Assembly: GCA_002686085.1 (NCBI GenBank)
Contig: NZAC01000011.1
Span: 87,563 to 151,562, forward strand
From: Roseibacillus sp.
Lineage (GTDB): Bacteria > Verrucomicrobiota > Verrucomicrobiia > Verrucomicrobiales > Akkermansiaceae
Length of the DNA stretch: 64,000 nt
Direction of reading: 5' to 3'
This document shows positions 1 through 9,473 of the stretch, in pieces. A model generated the notes under the pieces. The model searched no databases. It saw only the letters and a list, made by a program, of their open reading frames with translations, and was not told the origin of the DNA. Made by a program: the position numbers and the translations under genes. The number at the start of each line of letters is the position of its first letter. The stretch's first letter is position 1.

Positions 1-1530
1 GCTCTTCCGGGCACCCACTTCGTTAACCCCATTGGCGTTGGACAGGACCCCTGGGTCATCCGCGACAGCAAGGAAAAGCGCTACCTTTGGTGCTTTTCCG
101 AAGGAGATCGTGCAATCACGATTCATACCTCGAAAAACCTGACCAGACTCGGAGAAAGGCATCTCGTCTGGCAGGCTCCTGATGAGGGACCCTTTTCGAG
201 GCAAGTCTGGGCCCCTGAACTGCACCTGCTCGACGACCGCTGGCACATCTATTTCGCTGCTTCCGATGGAAAAAACCGGAACCACCTTACCTATGTCCTC
301 CGTTCAAGAAACGAGGACCCCTTGGGTAAATATGACCTTCATGGGCCGTTGCAAACGGGTGATCGCACTTCCGAAAATCTTTGGGCCATCGACATGACGC
401 CCCTTACACACAAGGGCGAGCTCTACGCCCTGTGGTCAGGCTGGGATCGCCCGGATTCAGATCGTCAATTTCTCTATATCGCTCGAATGGAGAGCCCGAC
501 CAAAGTTGCCACTCGGCGCGTGCGTCTCTGCGATAATCTCGACTACCCGTGGGAACGCACAGAACCACCGCCAAAAGGAAGAGGGCTCAATGAAGCGCCG
601 CAAGTTCTCACCCAGGGAGACCGGCTCTTCGTCACTTACTCCTGCGGAGCATCATGGCTTCCTAGCTACAAGCTGGGCCTCCTCGAGCTGGTCGGAGACA
701 ACCCTCTGGATCCCGCATCATGGCAGAAGAGAAAGGGATCGATCTTCCAGTCGACCTCGGAAACTTTCGGCGTTGGTCACTCCTGCTTCGTCAAGTCGCC
801 GGATGGCTCCGAATGGTGGCAGGTCTTTCACGCCAAGCGGGACCGCTCTCCCGGCTGGCGAAGAACCATTTTCGCACAGCCTTTCAAATGGTCTCGTGAT
901 GGGCGGCCCCTTCTTGGTCGGCCCATGGCGCCGACCCTCCCCTTTCCCCGCCCTGCAGGAGAGAAGGACTTCCTGCTCAAGCTCCCCTACTCCTCGGATC
1001 TCTCCTCCGACCACTCCTTCTTTGGGCATCCACAATTTTACCGCTCCGAGAGACAGTCCCTGACCCTCGGCTCTCCTCCTGAGCAACCAGTGAATGCGTT
1101 CCGAGCTGGGGAAAAAATCCTTCTCAACGGAATGCTGCCGAACGACTTCACCGCCTCGGTGACCATGAACTTCAACCGGGTCCGGGAGGGACGCGGATCG
1201 GGTATCCTGTTCCGGTCCACAGCTCCTTCGGTGGGATTTGATGCGGCACGCGGCTACTTCGTTGGGATCAAACCCAGTCAGAACACCGTCTTGCTGGGGA
1301 AAATGGACGGCTCGACATGGCAGGAGCTGACGAGGCGAGCCGTTACGGTCGACGTTTCGCGGGATCACCAGCTCTCCGTCTCAGCAGAGGGCTCTCGTTT
1401 CACGGTGTCCTTGAACGGGAGCCTGCTCTTCACTCATCAGGATGGAACCTACAAGTCCGGCACCCTCGGGCTTCGAGTCACCGATATCCCTACTACCTTT
1501 TCAAATCTTCGGATTACCGCTTCCCCCTGA
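1..1530 (+). CDS. Glycoside hydrolase family 43-like protein, 5' end outside the window
   Basis: The frame is open from base 1, so the N-terminus and any signal peptide lie outside the window; about 509 codons remain. The three GH43 landmarks are visible: an early DPWV motif (probable catalytic base, fragment residue 16), an IDMTP motif (probable pKa-modulating Asp, about residue 131) and LNEAP (probable general-acid Glu, about residue 198). The five-bladed propeller fits the first ~330 residues. The last ~150 residues form a separate beta-sandwich-like domain resembling DUF1080/LamG-type folds (GSGILFRS, GYFVGI, LGLRV). GH43 enzymes act on arabinan, xylan or galactan side chains; the substrate cannot be read here. 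It converges on the sulfatase that follows. Confidence 0.8.
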   Translation, partial: ALPGTHFVNPIGVGQDPWVIRDSKEKRYLWCFSEGDRAITIHTSKNLTRLGERHLVWQAPDEGPFSRQVWAPELHLLDDRWHIYFAASDGKNRNHLTYVLRSRNEDPLGKYDLHGPLQTGDRTSENLWAIDMTPLTHKGELYALWSGWDRPDSDRQFLYIARMESPTKVATRRVRLCDNLDYPWERTEPPPKGRGLNEAPQVLTQGDRLFVTYSCGASWLPSYKLGLLELVGDNPLDPASWQKRKGSIFQSTSETFGVGHSCFVKSPDGSEWWQVFHAKRDRSPGWRRTIFAQPFKWSRDGRPLLGRPMAPTLPFPRPAGEKDFLLKLPYSSDLSSDHSFFGHPQFYRSERQSLTLGSPPEQPVNAFRAGEKILLNGMLPNDFTASVTMNFNRVREGRGSGILFRSTAPSVGFDAARGYFVGIKPSQNTVLLGKMDGSTWQELTRRAVTVDVSRDHQLSVSAEGSRFTVSLNGSLLFTHQDGTYKSGTLGLRVTDIPTTFSNLRITASP

Positions 1531-1574
1531 GCCAGCGTCTTCCGGGAAGACCTGCCTCATCGCCGAGGGCAACA

Positions 1575-3134
1575 TCACTTAATCTCCTCTTTTTCATAAT
1601 CGGAGGGCAGAACCCATCCGGTGGAAATTTTTTCACCCCTCTGGTATTTCTCGTAGAAATTGTTCCATCGCTCGCTCGCAAATCCGTATCTATCGAACAC
1701 CTCGCCTCTCCCAAGCATCCTTGGGTCGCCCTGTTCCTTCAGCTTCTCGAAGAGCTCGGCCTTCAATGTGTTCCTGAGCTCCGCGTGCGCCTCATCCCCA
1801 GCAAGGTTTTCAACACAGTCTCGGCTCGACCTCACATTGAAGAATTCCTCTTCAGGCCTCTTCCCAAAATTCAAACTCCAGAAGTGCCTGTTTCCCTGCC
1901 GGCGCTGGTTGAGAATCAGAGTCTTGATTGGACTCGCGTCGCAGTTCAGATAGCCGGTCTCCGGATTGCCCGCGGGCCACCGGTTGGCCTCAAAATTGTA
2001 GAGGTAGAGGTAGTCTCCTTTCCTGATACCCCGGATCGGATACCCTCCATTGTTCGGTCGACCAACATCATGACGCTCCTTGCCCAGCACAACATGGTCG
2101 CGGGAGGGAACCACCTGCCCCGACCGGGGTGATTGAAAAATTTCAAACAGGCTACGCCCGCTCATCGGCTGCATGATTGGAGCAAGATCATGGACTCCAG
2201 CAGCCTCAAGAAAGGTGGGAGCAAGATCCGTAAAGTTCACGAAGTCCTCAACGCTCCGATTCTTTCCCTGGATCCCTCCGGGCCAGCGTATCGCGAGTGG
2301 AACATGGTTGGAATAATCATAGGCCTGTCCCTTGCACCTCGGGAACGGCATTCCATGATCACTGGTGGCGACAATCAGGGTATTGTCCAATTGACCCGCC
2401 TTCTCAAGATGAGTCAGGATTCGTCCGAGGTGCGTATCGTAGTGCTCAACCTCAATCGCATAATCGAGCATGTCGCCACGTGTGCGAGCATTATCCGGCC
2501 AGAATGCCGGGACATGATCGATGTCTTCCAGTCTCTTTCCCATCCTGAGACCAACACCATCCTCATACGAACGGTGCGGTTCGCTCGTTCCGTACCAGAA
2601 ACACCAGGGGTTCCCCTCTGGGGCATTGGCAAGGAAGTCCGCAAAGTTCCCGGCATAGTCATTATTTGATATCGCGCGGGCAGGCGGCTTGGCTTTCCTT
2701 TTGGTCCAAGCCTTCCCCGTGATACTACGGCGCTTACCTCCAGCATCATTGGCGATGCCCGGGCCCCAACCCTTCCCAGTATATCCCGTGACGTAGCCAT
2801 TCCCTGCCAGCAATTCCACGAAGCTCCCGAACTTGGAGGGAAACACATTCTGGTGATTTGCGGCCTCCTCCAATTGCCACGAATACCGACCCGTGAGGAT
2901 GATTGCACGGGACGGGGCACATTTCGCATTGGGCGTATAGGCCCGTTGAAACAGGATTCCCTCCCGGGCCAGCCGGTCAAACGCCGGGGTTTTCACCCAC
3001 GTGGACCCGTAGGCGCCGGCATCGCCAAAACCCCAGTCATCAGCAATCGCAAAAAGAATATTAGGCCTTGGTGCTGCAGTGACCAATGGAAGGCACAACA
3101 GAGCAGGAAGCAGAAGCCGAAAGGATAGAGGCAT
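1575..3134 (-). CDS. Secreted sulfatase, heparan N-sulfatase-like
   Basis: Type I sulfatase of about 519 residues. The ATG at 3134 is preferred over an upstream TTG because it opens a signal peptide ([10 protein letters not shown]... ending near TAAP). [12 protein letters not shown] gives the N-terminal metal-binding Asp pair. CAPSR followed by ILTGR is the formylglycine motif, so the Cys should be converted by a maturase. Instead of GKWHLG it carries GKGWGP, seen in N-sulphoglucosamine-sulfohydrolase-like members. [14 protein letters not shown] supplies the C-terminal metal ligands. It acts in periplasm or outside. Convergent with the GH43-like gene 44 bp away; no maturation enzyme is visible in the window. 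Confidence 0.92.
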   Translation of the reverse strand: MPLSFRLLLPALLCLPLVTAAPRPNILFAIADDWGFGDAGAYGSTWVKTPAFDRLAREGILFQRAYTPNAKCAPSRAIILTGRYSWQLEEAANHQNVFPSKFGSFVELLAGNGYVTGYTGKGWGPGIANDAGGKRRSITGKAWTKRKAKPPARAISNNDYAGNFADFLANAPEGNPWCFWYGTSEPHRSYEDGVGLRMGKRLEDIDHVPAFWPDNARTRGDMLDYAIEVEHYDTHLGRILTHLEKAGQLDNTLIVATSDHGMPFPRCKGQAYDYSNHVPLAIRWPGGIQGKNRSVEDFVNFTDLAPTFLEAAGVHDLAPIMQPMSGRSLFEIFQSPRSGQVVPSRDHVVLGKERHDVGRPNNGGYPIRGIRKGDYLYLYNFEANRWPAGNPETGYLNCDASPIKTLILNQRRQGNRHFWSLNFGKRPEEEFFNVRSSRDCVENLAGDEAHAELRNTLKAELFEKLKEQGDPRMLGRGEVFDRYGFASERWNNFYEKYQRGEKISTGWVLPSDYEKEEIK

Positions 3135-3219
3135 GAGGTCGTCATACCTGACGGAGGAAGTTTTGCCAGTGCCCAAGCCTCCCAGAGGATAAATCTCCTG
3201 GCAGAAAGGGAGGAAAAAG

Positions 3220-3294
3220 TGGCGACCCGTACGGGACTCGAACCCGTGTTGCCGCCGTGAAAGGGCGGAGTCCTAACCACTAGACGAACGGGTC
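3220..3294 (-). tRNA. tRNA-Glu (TTC)
   Basis: On the minus strand the sequence folds as a cloverleaf: acceptor GACCCGT pairs with ACGGGTC, the anticodon stem CCGCC/GGCGG carries loop CTTTCAC with anticodon TTC, and the T arm is ACGGG-TTCGAGT-CCCGT. The discriminator is G and CCA is encoded (3220-3222). It closely resembles the bacterial tRNA-Glu consensus. Confidence 0.96.
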
Positions 3295-3493
3295 GCGTTC
3301 TGCTCAGGACCGGGCGAAAATGCCACCCGTTTTTCGAAAGGCAAGCCGAATCTCAAGACCCTGTGTAACGAACTGATTAGAGAGAAAGAGAATTTAGCCC
3401 GACACGGTTGTCTGACCGGCAGAATCAGGGATTCTCCCTAGATCTATTGTGATTGCTCTTTTGCCCCGAAGGACCATCTCTCATCCTCCTCGG

Positions 3494-3922
3494 ATGCCAT
3501 CTCCGTCTCTCTTATCCGTTCATGCAATTGACCATGTTGCCGTGATCGCCCGGGATCTCGAGGCCAGCCGCCACTTCTACCAGTCCATCCTTGGAATGAA
3601 GCCCGTTCCTCGCCCTGACTTCCCATTTCCGGGCCTGTGGTTCCAGGCAGGAAATACCCAGATCCATGTGATCCTGCAGAGTGAGGAAAGTGGACCCGGT
3701 GGCCCCTCCAATCCGGGAGGAACCCTGACAGCACGTGGTCACCATATGGCCTTTGCGCTGGATGACTGCTCGAAAGCCGTTGAGCAGTTGCACTCCGCCG
3801 ACATCCCAATCGCCGCTGGGCCACAATCTCGACCCGATGGGTTCCAGCAAGTATATATCCGTGACCCCGACGGTTACCTCGTGGAGTTATTCTCAGCCCC
3901 ACCCAGCGAACAGCAGCGGTAG
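3494..3922 (+). CDS. VOC-family (glyoxalase/bleomycin resistance-like) protein
   Basis: About 142 residues, one vicinal-oxygen-chelate domain. IDHVAVIARDLEASRHFY is the typical first beta-alpha unit with the metal-binding His; GHHMAFAL gives the second His region and YIRDPDGYLVELF the C-terminal metal-binding Glu. The ATG at 3494 is chosen because it lies just before the conserved domain; an in-frame GTG at 3449 would add 15 residues of low-complexity sequence. VOC members include lyases, dioxygenases and epimerases, so the reaction is not assignable. The phytanoyl-CoA-dioxygenase-like gene follows 67 bp downstream on the same strand and may be cotranscribed. Confidence 0.85.
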   Translation: MPSPSLLSVHAIDHVAVIARDLEASRHFYQSILGMKPVPRPDFPFPGLWFQAGNTQIHVILQSEESGPGGPSNPGGTLTARGHHMAFALDDCSKAVEQLHSADIPIAAGPQSRPDGFQQVYIRDPDGYLVELFSAPPSEQQR

Positions 3923-3989
3923 GGCGATAAGCTCATCCCAGCCCATTCCATGTTATGAGAAAGCACTCTCTGGGAGGTATCATTTGATC

Positions 3990-4736
3990 ATGAAACAAAA
4001 AACAACCCGCCAGACCTACCTGGATAAGGGCTTCGTTTGCCTTAGGAAGTTTCTAGACGCCCGCGAGATTGCAATCTGCCAGGAGAAGATCCGAGAATTC
4101 ATTGAGGGCCTTATCCCTCAATTGCCCCGGGATCATGTCTTTTATGAAGACAGGGAAACGCTCTCTACCCTGAAGCAGATTCAGCAGATGCAGAACCACT
4201 GCCCCTGGTGTGATGAATTCATGAACGGAAAACCAAGGGCTCTCGCCGAGGAGCTCATGGGAAAGGGCGTTGTTGCCAGCAACATGCAATACTTCAACAA
4301 GCCTCCTCTCGCGGGACGCCCAACGCCACCTCATCAGGACGGTTACTACTTCAAGCTCCACCCTCCTGAGGCCCTCACGATGTGGCTCGCCCTCGACGAG
4401 GTGAATGAGGAAAACGGATGCATCCGTTATGTCTCCGGCTCTCATCGTGATGGGCTGCGCCCCCACGGCCCCACCGGCACCCTTGGTTTCTCACAGGGTG
4501 TGACTGATTTTGGACGTCCCGAGGATTTATCGAGGGAGGAAGTGGTACACGCGGCACCCGGAGATCTTCTCGTGCACGACTCAATGACAATTCACCGGGC
4601 GGAGGGAAATACCTCAGCTAGCCGAAACCGTCGTGCCCTGGGATTCATTTTCTACTCGGAGGACGCACAGGAAGATGAAAGGGCAAAAGAGGACTATCGC
4701 AGGGAGGCTCAACGACAGCAGGAAGGTAAGATCTGA
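3990..4736 (+). CDS. Phytanoyl-CoA dioxygenase (PhyH) family protein
   Basis: About 248 residues, cytoplasmic, no signal peptide. The Fe(II)/2-oxoglutarate oxygenase fold is supported by HQDGYYF (HxD iron ligands) and the distal His in MTIHRAEGN; RNRRALGFIF holds the probable 2-oxoglutarate-binding Arg. The ATG at 3990 is preceded by GGAGGT at 3973-3978, which favours it over the long upstream extension of the frame. PhyH proteins hydroxylate diverse small molecules, including osmolytes and secondary metabolites; the substrate is unknown. It sits behind a VOC gene and converges with the Gfo/Idh/MocA gene. Confidence 0.9.
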   Translation: MKQKTTRQTYLDKGFVCLRKFLDAREIAICQEKIREFIEGLIPQLPRDHVFYEDRETLSTLKQIQQMQNHCPWCDEFMNGKPRALAEELMGKGVVASNMQYFNKPPLAGRPTPPHQDGYYFKLHPPEALTMWLALDEVNEENGCIRYVSGSHRDGLRPHGPTGTLGFSQGVTDFGRPEDLSREEVVHAAPGDLLVHDSMTIHRAEGNTSASRNRRALGFIFYSEDAQEDERAKEDYRREAQRQQEGKI

Positions 4737-4764
4737 CCTCCTCCTCATTTACCGTTAGTGCTAC

Positions 4765-6045
4765 TCATACCGTCGGCTCCCATCCAGGCTCATATTGCCG
4801 TTTCCAGTAACCCATGGCATCTTGGTCTCCTACGATCTGACCACCTGCTCCCGGGTCACATTTCATAAGCCTGTCCACTCGGTGCGAGATATTTCCGAGG
4901 TGGCAGAGCAGGGAGCTCACATGGCCGGTTTCTGCATCGCAGGCGAGGGGAGAACCCTTCCGAATCGCATCGACTAGATTCCCGGTATGCACATCGTTTC
5001 CACCGGGCCCATCTTCCCGCTCAACTTCCTTACCTGACCCATCGTAGAGGACATAGCCCTGGTTTCGGATCACCATGCTCCCGCTCTCCCCGGTGAATGT
5101 CACGAAGGTCCCCCTCTCTGCTGACTGGAAGGGTGAACAGCTGGTAGCCCGCCAGCTGATCTGCCCCTTCTCTCCAAACTCCAGGGTCACATCACTTGTG
5201 TCGGGAGTCTCCTGGTCATCGTCGTAGCGATAGCGCCCCCCCGCATAGTTCACCCGGGTAGGATAATCCACGCCCATTCCCCAGCGTGCCACATCAAGAA
5301 AATGCACCCCGTTGTTCCCCAGCTCTCCGTTGCCCCAGTGCCAGAGCCAATGCCAGTTGTAATGCAGAATATTGTCCCGGTAAGGACGCCGAGGGGCAGG
5401 CCCCTGCCAGAGATCATAATCGAGATGGGCTGGCGGAGCTGCCGCCTTTCCCTTCCCGATTGAACCCCGGCGATTGGTGTAAAAACAGTCCGCACGGTAA
5501 ACACGACCAATCACCTTTTCTTCCCGGAGCCTGCGAATTCCCTCCACGATCTTAGGCCAGGATCGGCGCTGAGTTCCATGCTGGACAAGACGCTCATGCT
5601 TCCGGGACGCCTGCATCAGCAGCTCTCCTTCATGGGGATTATGGGAACAGGGCTTCTCCACATAAATATGCTTGCCAGCCGCACACCCCAGAATCGCAGC
5701 AGGGGCATGCCAGTGGTTGCAGGTCGCAATGACGAGGATGTCAATATCAGGCCTGTCGAGGATGCGCCTGAAATCAGTCACAGACTGGACCTTCGGCCCG
5801 AGGCTCTTCGCAGCAGAATCAGAACGCTTCCTGTCGACATCGCATACCATGGCAACCTCAACGTTGGGCAACCCATGAAAACTCTGCGCAAGCGCACCTC
5901 CACGGCCCATGCCCATCACCGCAACCACCAGCTTGTCATTAGCAGACCCCTCCTGACCACGAGCACTCGTGTAGGTTCCCAGCCCAGCGACGGTTGCAGA
6001 GGCTCCTCCAAGAAATGTTCTGCGATTCGGATTATTCAAACTCAT
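4765..6045 (-). CDS. Gfo/Idh/MocA-family oxidoreductase, Tat-exported
   Basis: 426 residues. The N-terminus has a twin-arginine signal (NRRTFLGGASATVAGLG). A Rossmann domain follows (VVAVMGMGRGG), then HIYVEKPCSHN, the EKP motif with the catalytic Lys. The C-terminal alpha/beta domain has the HFLDVARW motif typical of planctomycete and verrucomicrobial members. The family oxidises or rearranges sugars and inositols with bound NAD(P). Tat export suggests a folded, cofactor-loaded periplasmic enzyme, consistent with the polysaccharide-degrading neighbourhood. The gene stands alone on its strand and faces the PhyH gene tail to tail. Confidence 0.93.
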   Translation of the reverse strand: MSLNNPNRRTFLGGASATVAGLGTYTSARGQEGSANDKLVVAVMGMGRGGALAQSFHGLPNVEVAMVCDVDRKRSDSAAKSLGPKVQSVTDFRRILDRPDIDILVIATCNHWHAPAAILGCAAGKHIYVEKPCSHNPHEGELLMQASRKHERLVQHGTQRRSWPKIVEGIRRLREEKVIGRVYRADCFYTNRRGSIGKGKAAAPPAHLDYDLWQGPAPRRPYRDNILHYNWHWLWHWGNGELGNNGVHFLDVARWGMGVDYPTRVNYAGGRYRYDDDQETPDTSDVTLEFGEKGQISWRATSCSPFQSAERGTFVTFTGESGSMVIRNQGYVLYDGSGKEVEREDGPGGNDVHTGNLVDAIRKGSPLACDAETGHVSSLLCHLGNISHRVDRLMKCDPGAGGQIVGDQDAMGYWKRQYEPGWEPTV

Positions 6046-6645
6046 TGGTTGGGGTGGTAGGTTGCTGTTTGTTGTGGCCGACAGCGCTGATCACGTTCCT
6101 CGGTTTCTAGTGAAACGCACAAGCGGGTCGACAAGGAATCTTCTACCCTGATGGGAGAGCAAAGCCGATCTAATCCTGTGGAGGTAAGATCCGAATGACC
6201 TCGTAGTGCCGATGAGGCCGCGTTGACTTTCTAATTGCGAACCCGGGCCTTTTCCCGAACTCCCTGCCCGGCCGCCGTAGGCAGGAGAGCCAGTATGAGA
6301 AATAGATTGCCACGGAAACCCCTTCAAAGACGTAAGATGTTGCAGCGGAAACCTCGAAACGAAATTCATCCCGAGAAGTGAAAATCTGCCTGGCACCCGC
6401 CAGATTGAATAGCGAAGTCACCCAAAGGTTCTCAGCCTCGCTAGCGTCGCGGAGTTCCTCTTAGAAATTTTCTGCGAGTTGCGCCAATAGACTTTTCTCG
6501 GGTATAGGGATCATTAACTGGCAACTACTGCCCGGGAGTCTTGTTGCCTAGCCGGGGATCAGGGGCCGGGATTGCCCATAACCTATGAGAAAATCGTCAG
6601 GGATGAAAAACTCGAACCGAGTACATTTTTTCTCCCTTATATTGA
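6046..6645. other. 600-bp stretch without a supported gene
   Basis: Lies upstream of the Gfo/Idh/MocA gene and downstream of the first repeat-protein gene. Only short open frames occur (for example 83 and 101 codons on the minus strand, overlapping each other in different frames), without recognisable domains or a ribosome binding site. No strong hairpin or direct repeat was noticed. The region may hold the promoter of the oxidoreductase gene and the 3' end of the repeat-protein transcript. Confidence 0.5.
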
Positions 6646-7719
6646 TCACCGCCGTCGGATCTGCGGGGGATTAAGCACCGCTCTTTGGGCCTCCTTGGGA
6701 AGCCCGCTCGAGACCACCCAAGCCTCTGCGGCTGCCCTGTCCCGCCGGGCAAGATGCTGGCCTGCATGGGTGAGGGCCTCCACTCGTTTAGTCTCCTCCG
6801 CAATGCTGTTGGCCCACTCGATCGCTTTTCCCGGATCGCCATAAGAAATCTGACGAGCAAACCCACTAATTGCAGCATCCCGCTGGGGCGAGCGAGGCAT
6901 CGAGCTGATCCGCTCACCAGCACCCTCCGGATCCCGGTCCGCCCACTCCCCATAGGTAGAGTCCAACCACGTCGCTGCTTCATCAACATCGCAATTCGAA
7001 AGAACTGCGCTTGTCACTACTTCGAAGAGCTGACTGGCTCGTTCATCACCCTCATCAGCTAGCTGCAAGACATAATCAGTTGCCCGGGCAGGATCATTAT
7101 TGGCCATGCCGTTAACCATCACCCTCTGCCGGTAGCGAAAAGAGCCCATGTCCTCATCTGCAGTGGTGTTAAGGTGTGCAATCGCCTCATCTGGATATTT
7201 GGAGGCCCAACCCGCCAAGGCGTGGGACAGATCATTCTCCTCTGACTCCGCGGCATGCTCGACTGCGGCCTTTCCATCAAGCATTCCCCATAAATAGTGG
7301 AAATCCCGCCACTGATCCCCTCGGACACTATTTTCCTTCAAGTGTCCCAGCATATACTGGGCGTTCCCTGCTGTCAGGCTCCCCAGCAACTGGTCAAAAG
7401 CCCTTCGCCGGATGAGGGGATTGGGACTTTGAAAGGCTTCTACCGCGACCGCTTCGATCTCGGCCTCGCTAAATACCCGGGGCCATGGGTCTTCCCAACT
7501 CGAGGAGCGTGACGATTCCAACGTCCCAGCCTTGCCTCCCCGAATCCCTCCAGAAGCGTTACCCGTCGCGTTCCGGAGGCTCTTGGCCCGATCAGATTTC
7601 ATGACCCCTCCATATTTTTCTCCAAGCCTTTGCCGCTCCAGTGCGATACCCCCAGAAAAGGCCACGGCTATTACGGCCGCCCAACAACAATACTTAATTA
7701 CTGTTGATTTTCTTGTCAC
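6646..7719 (-). CDS. Membrane-anchored helical-repeat protein, shorter paralog
   Basis: 357 residues from a GTG start. A single hydrophobic N-terminal segment (residues ~9-25) suggests export with an uncleaved anchor or signal peptide, followed by a Gly/Ser/Arg-rich linker. The rest is built of ~30-residue units with a W-A-x-x-(D/Y)-P pattern (GWASKYPDEA, GEWADRDPEG, ISYGDPGKAIEW), an alpha-solenoid-like layout. It ends EAQRAVLNPP and a basic tail. It is a clear paralog of the next gene (8015-9325), but lacks about 70 residues covering two repeat units. No enzymatic motif is visible; function unknown. Confidence 0.85.
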   Translation of the reverse strand: MTRKSTVIKYCCWAAVIAVAFSGGIALERQRLGEKYGGVMKSDRAKSLRNATGNASGGIRGGKAGTLESSRSSSWEDPWPRVFSEAEIEAVAVEAFQSPNPLIRRRAFDQLLGSLTAGNAQYMLGHLKENSVRGDQWRDFHYLWGMLDGKAAVEHAAESEENDLSHALAGWASKYPDEAIAHLNTTADEDMGSFRYRQRVMVNGMANNDPARATDYVLQLADEGDERASQLFEVVTSAVLSNCDVDEAATWLDSTYGEWADRDPEGAGERISSMPRSPQRDAAISGFARQISYGDPGKAIEWANSIAEETKRVEALTHAGQHLARRDRAAAEAWVVSSGLPKEAQRAVLNPPQIRRR

Positions 7720-8014
7720 GCAGAACTCTTACGTTGCTAAGGGATAAGAGCGCACGAAAAAAGGTGCAAAAGATTCGCGTGCTCCCCCTTAAAAATAAGG
7801 CCTTTTACCAAGAGCTTTTCGGCAACCCGTTAAACACAAAAGACTTCCCGGCATCATAGCCAACACCCACTACCAGATGCTGTGGAACCCAAAGCGCATT
7901 AGACCCACCGCCTGAGTGGAGCCATGCCCAGAGCAGTCACAAGTCCTCGCTGTCTGGTAGACTTACCCTCCTGCAACCTATGCCGAAAGAATTGAATATC
8001 TGCCCGGTCAGTGT

Positions 8015-9325
8015 TTACCGTCTGCGGTTGGGCGGATTGAGAACGGCTTGCTGCGCCTCCGGCGGGAGTCCGCTGGAAGCCACCCAGGCCTCGGCAGCAG
8101 CCCGGTCGCGGCGAGCAAGTTGCTGCCCGGCGTGCGTAAGCGCCCTCGTTCGGGAACTCTCGTCGGCAATGCTATTGGCCCATTCGATGGCAGCCCCGGG
8201 GTCATCATAGGAGATTCTTCGGGAGAAGCCGCCGATAGCCGCATCACGCTGAGGCGAGCGTTCCATTGCGGAAATCCGCTCCCCAGCTGCCACAGGATCA
8301 CGCTGCGCCCATTCACCAAAGGCCGAGTGAAGGCCCATGCTCTGACCCCGCCCCGCCTGAATGGTTTCCAGCCAGTTCACTGCTGACGCCGGGTCCCGCT
8401 CCGCCCACTCATCACCTACCTCTTCAATCGCACGATCCGCGTAAGCCTGTCCGGCAAATTGCTCCACCCACTGAGCAGCTGCTTCTGGATCACTGTTGGT
8501 GAACCGGTGCGCCACCGTGTCGAGCGCCGCGCCCTTGAGATCACCATCTGGCAGGCTTTCCGACCACCGAGCCGCTTCATCGATCCCAACATTCGAAACA
8601 ACTTCCCTGGTCACCACTCCAAATAGGTGATTCGCCCGACCATCGCCCTGGTTCGCAAGCTGCAACACGTAATCCGTAGCCACCGCGGTGTTACTGTCAG
8701 CCATCCCGCTCACCATCGCCTCCTGTAAATGACGGAAGGAGCCCCGGTCTTCTTCCGAGAGGTTGTTGATGTAGTCGATTGCGGCATTCGGATAGCTGGA
8801 AGCCCAGCCTGCCATCGTATGAGAAAGATCGCGCTCCTCTGAATCGAGCGAATGATCCACCGCGGCTTTCCCATCCAGCGTGCCCCACAGGTAATGAAAA
8901 TCCCGCCACTGATCACCACCAACACGGTTTTCCTTGAGGTGGACCAGCATGTCCTGAGCGTTTTCCGCCGTCAGACTGCTCAACATCTGATCAAAAGCCC
9001 TGCGCCGGACCAAGGGGTTCCCGCTCCGAAAGGCTTCCTTCGCAAGCGCCTCGATCGCTGGCTGACTCAATGCTCCGGTCCCGATCCCCGTAACCCCTCC
9101 TCTAGATTGGCCCCCGGCCAACTGAACCGAGCCTGACAAACCCGCCGACCTCGACCCCCCGCCTCCGGAAATCCCCCCATTTGCACCTCTCGAACTCTTA
9201 GCGCTCGGAACTTTCACCACTGATTTCTGGTCGCTCGAGTCCCGATCTAGCACCAGCCCGACGGCAAAAGCACCGGCAGTTACCGCCGCCCAGCACGCAT
9301 GCCCAATCACGGATTTTCGCTTCAC
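8015..9325 (-). CDS. Membrane-anchored helical-repeat protein, longer paralog
   Basis: 436 residues from a GTG start. N-terminal hydrophobic anchor (HACWAAVTAGAFAVGLVL), then a Gly/Ser-rich spacer (~residues 45-85), then successive W-A-x-x-D-P units (GWASSYPNAA, HRFTNSDPEA, DEWAERDPAS, GEWAQRDPVA, ISYDDPGAA). The two paralogs share the leader string GCAACGTAAG about 15 bases before their GTG starts, and nearly the same C-terminus (AAEAWV.SSGLP.EAQ.AVLNPP). The repeats look like an alpha-helical scaffold for protein-protein contacts in the periplasm. No catalytic residues can be recognised; the family seems typical of Verrucomicrobia from memory, without an assigned role. Confidence 0.86.
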   Translation of the reverse strand: MKRKSVIGHACWAAVTAGAFAVGLVLDRDSSDQKSVVKVPSAKSSRGANGGISGGGGSRSAGLSGSVQLAGGQSRGGVTGIGTGALSQPAIEALAKEAFRSGNPLVRRRAFDQMLSSLTAENAQDMLVHLKENRVGGDQWRDFHYLWGTLDGKAAVDHSLDSEERDLSHTMAGWASSYPNAAIDYINNLSEEDRGSFRHLQEAMVSGMADSNTAVATDYVLQLANQGDGRANHLFGVVTREVVSNVGIDEAARWSESLPDGDLKGAALDTVAHRFTNSDPEAAAQWVEQFAGQAYADRAIEEVGDEWAERDPASAVNWLETIQAGRGQSMGLHSAFGEWAQRDPVAAGERISAMERSPQRDAAIGGFSRRISYDDPGAAIEWANSIADESSRTRALTHAGQQLARRDRAAAEAWVASSGLPPEAQQAVLNPPNRRR

Positions 9326-9473
9326 GTTGCCCGAACTTACGTTGCAAAAAGGCCAGAACGAACGAAAAAATGCAGAAAATAGCCGACTCGATGATGGGAT
9401 GCGTTAATCAAGGCCGGAAGCCTTTCCCATTGCGAGCACGGGAAATTTGCGGCACACACCTTGCAAAGACATC

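Noticed and set aside
718..1368. 216-codon minus-strand frame in the GH43-like gene
   Set aside because: Antisense to a well-supported catalytic domain.
3735..3989. N-terminal extension of the PhyH gene
   Set aside because: Overlaps the VOC gene in another frame and does not match PhyH; the ATG at 3990 has a Shine-Dalgarno.
6091..6421. Two overlapping short minus-strand frames (83 and 101 codons)
   Set aside because: Overlap each other in different frames, no recognisable domain.
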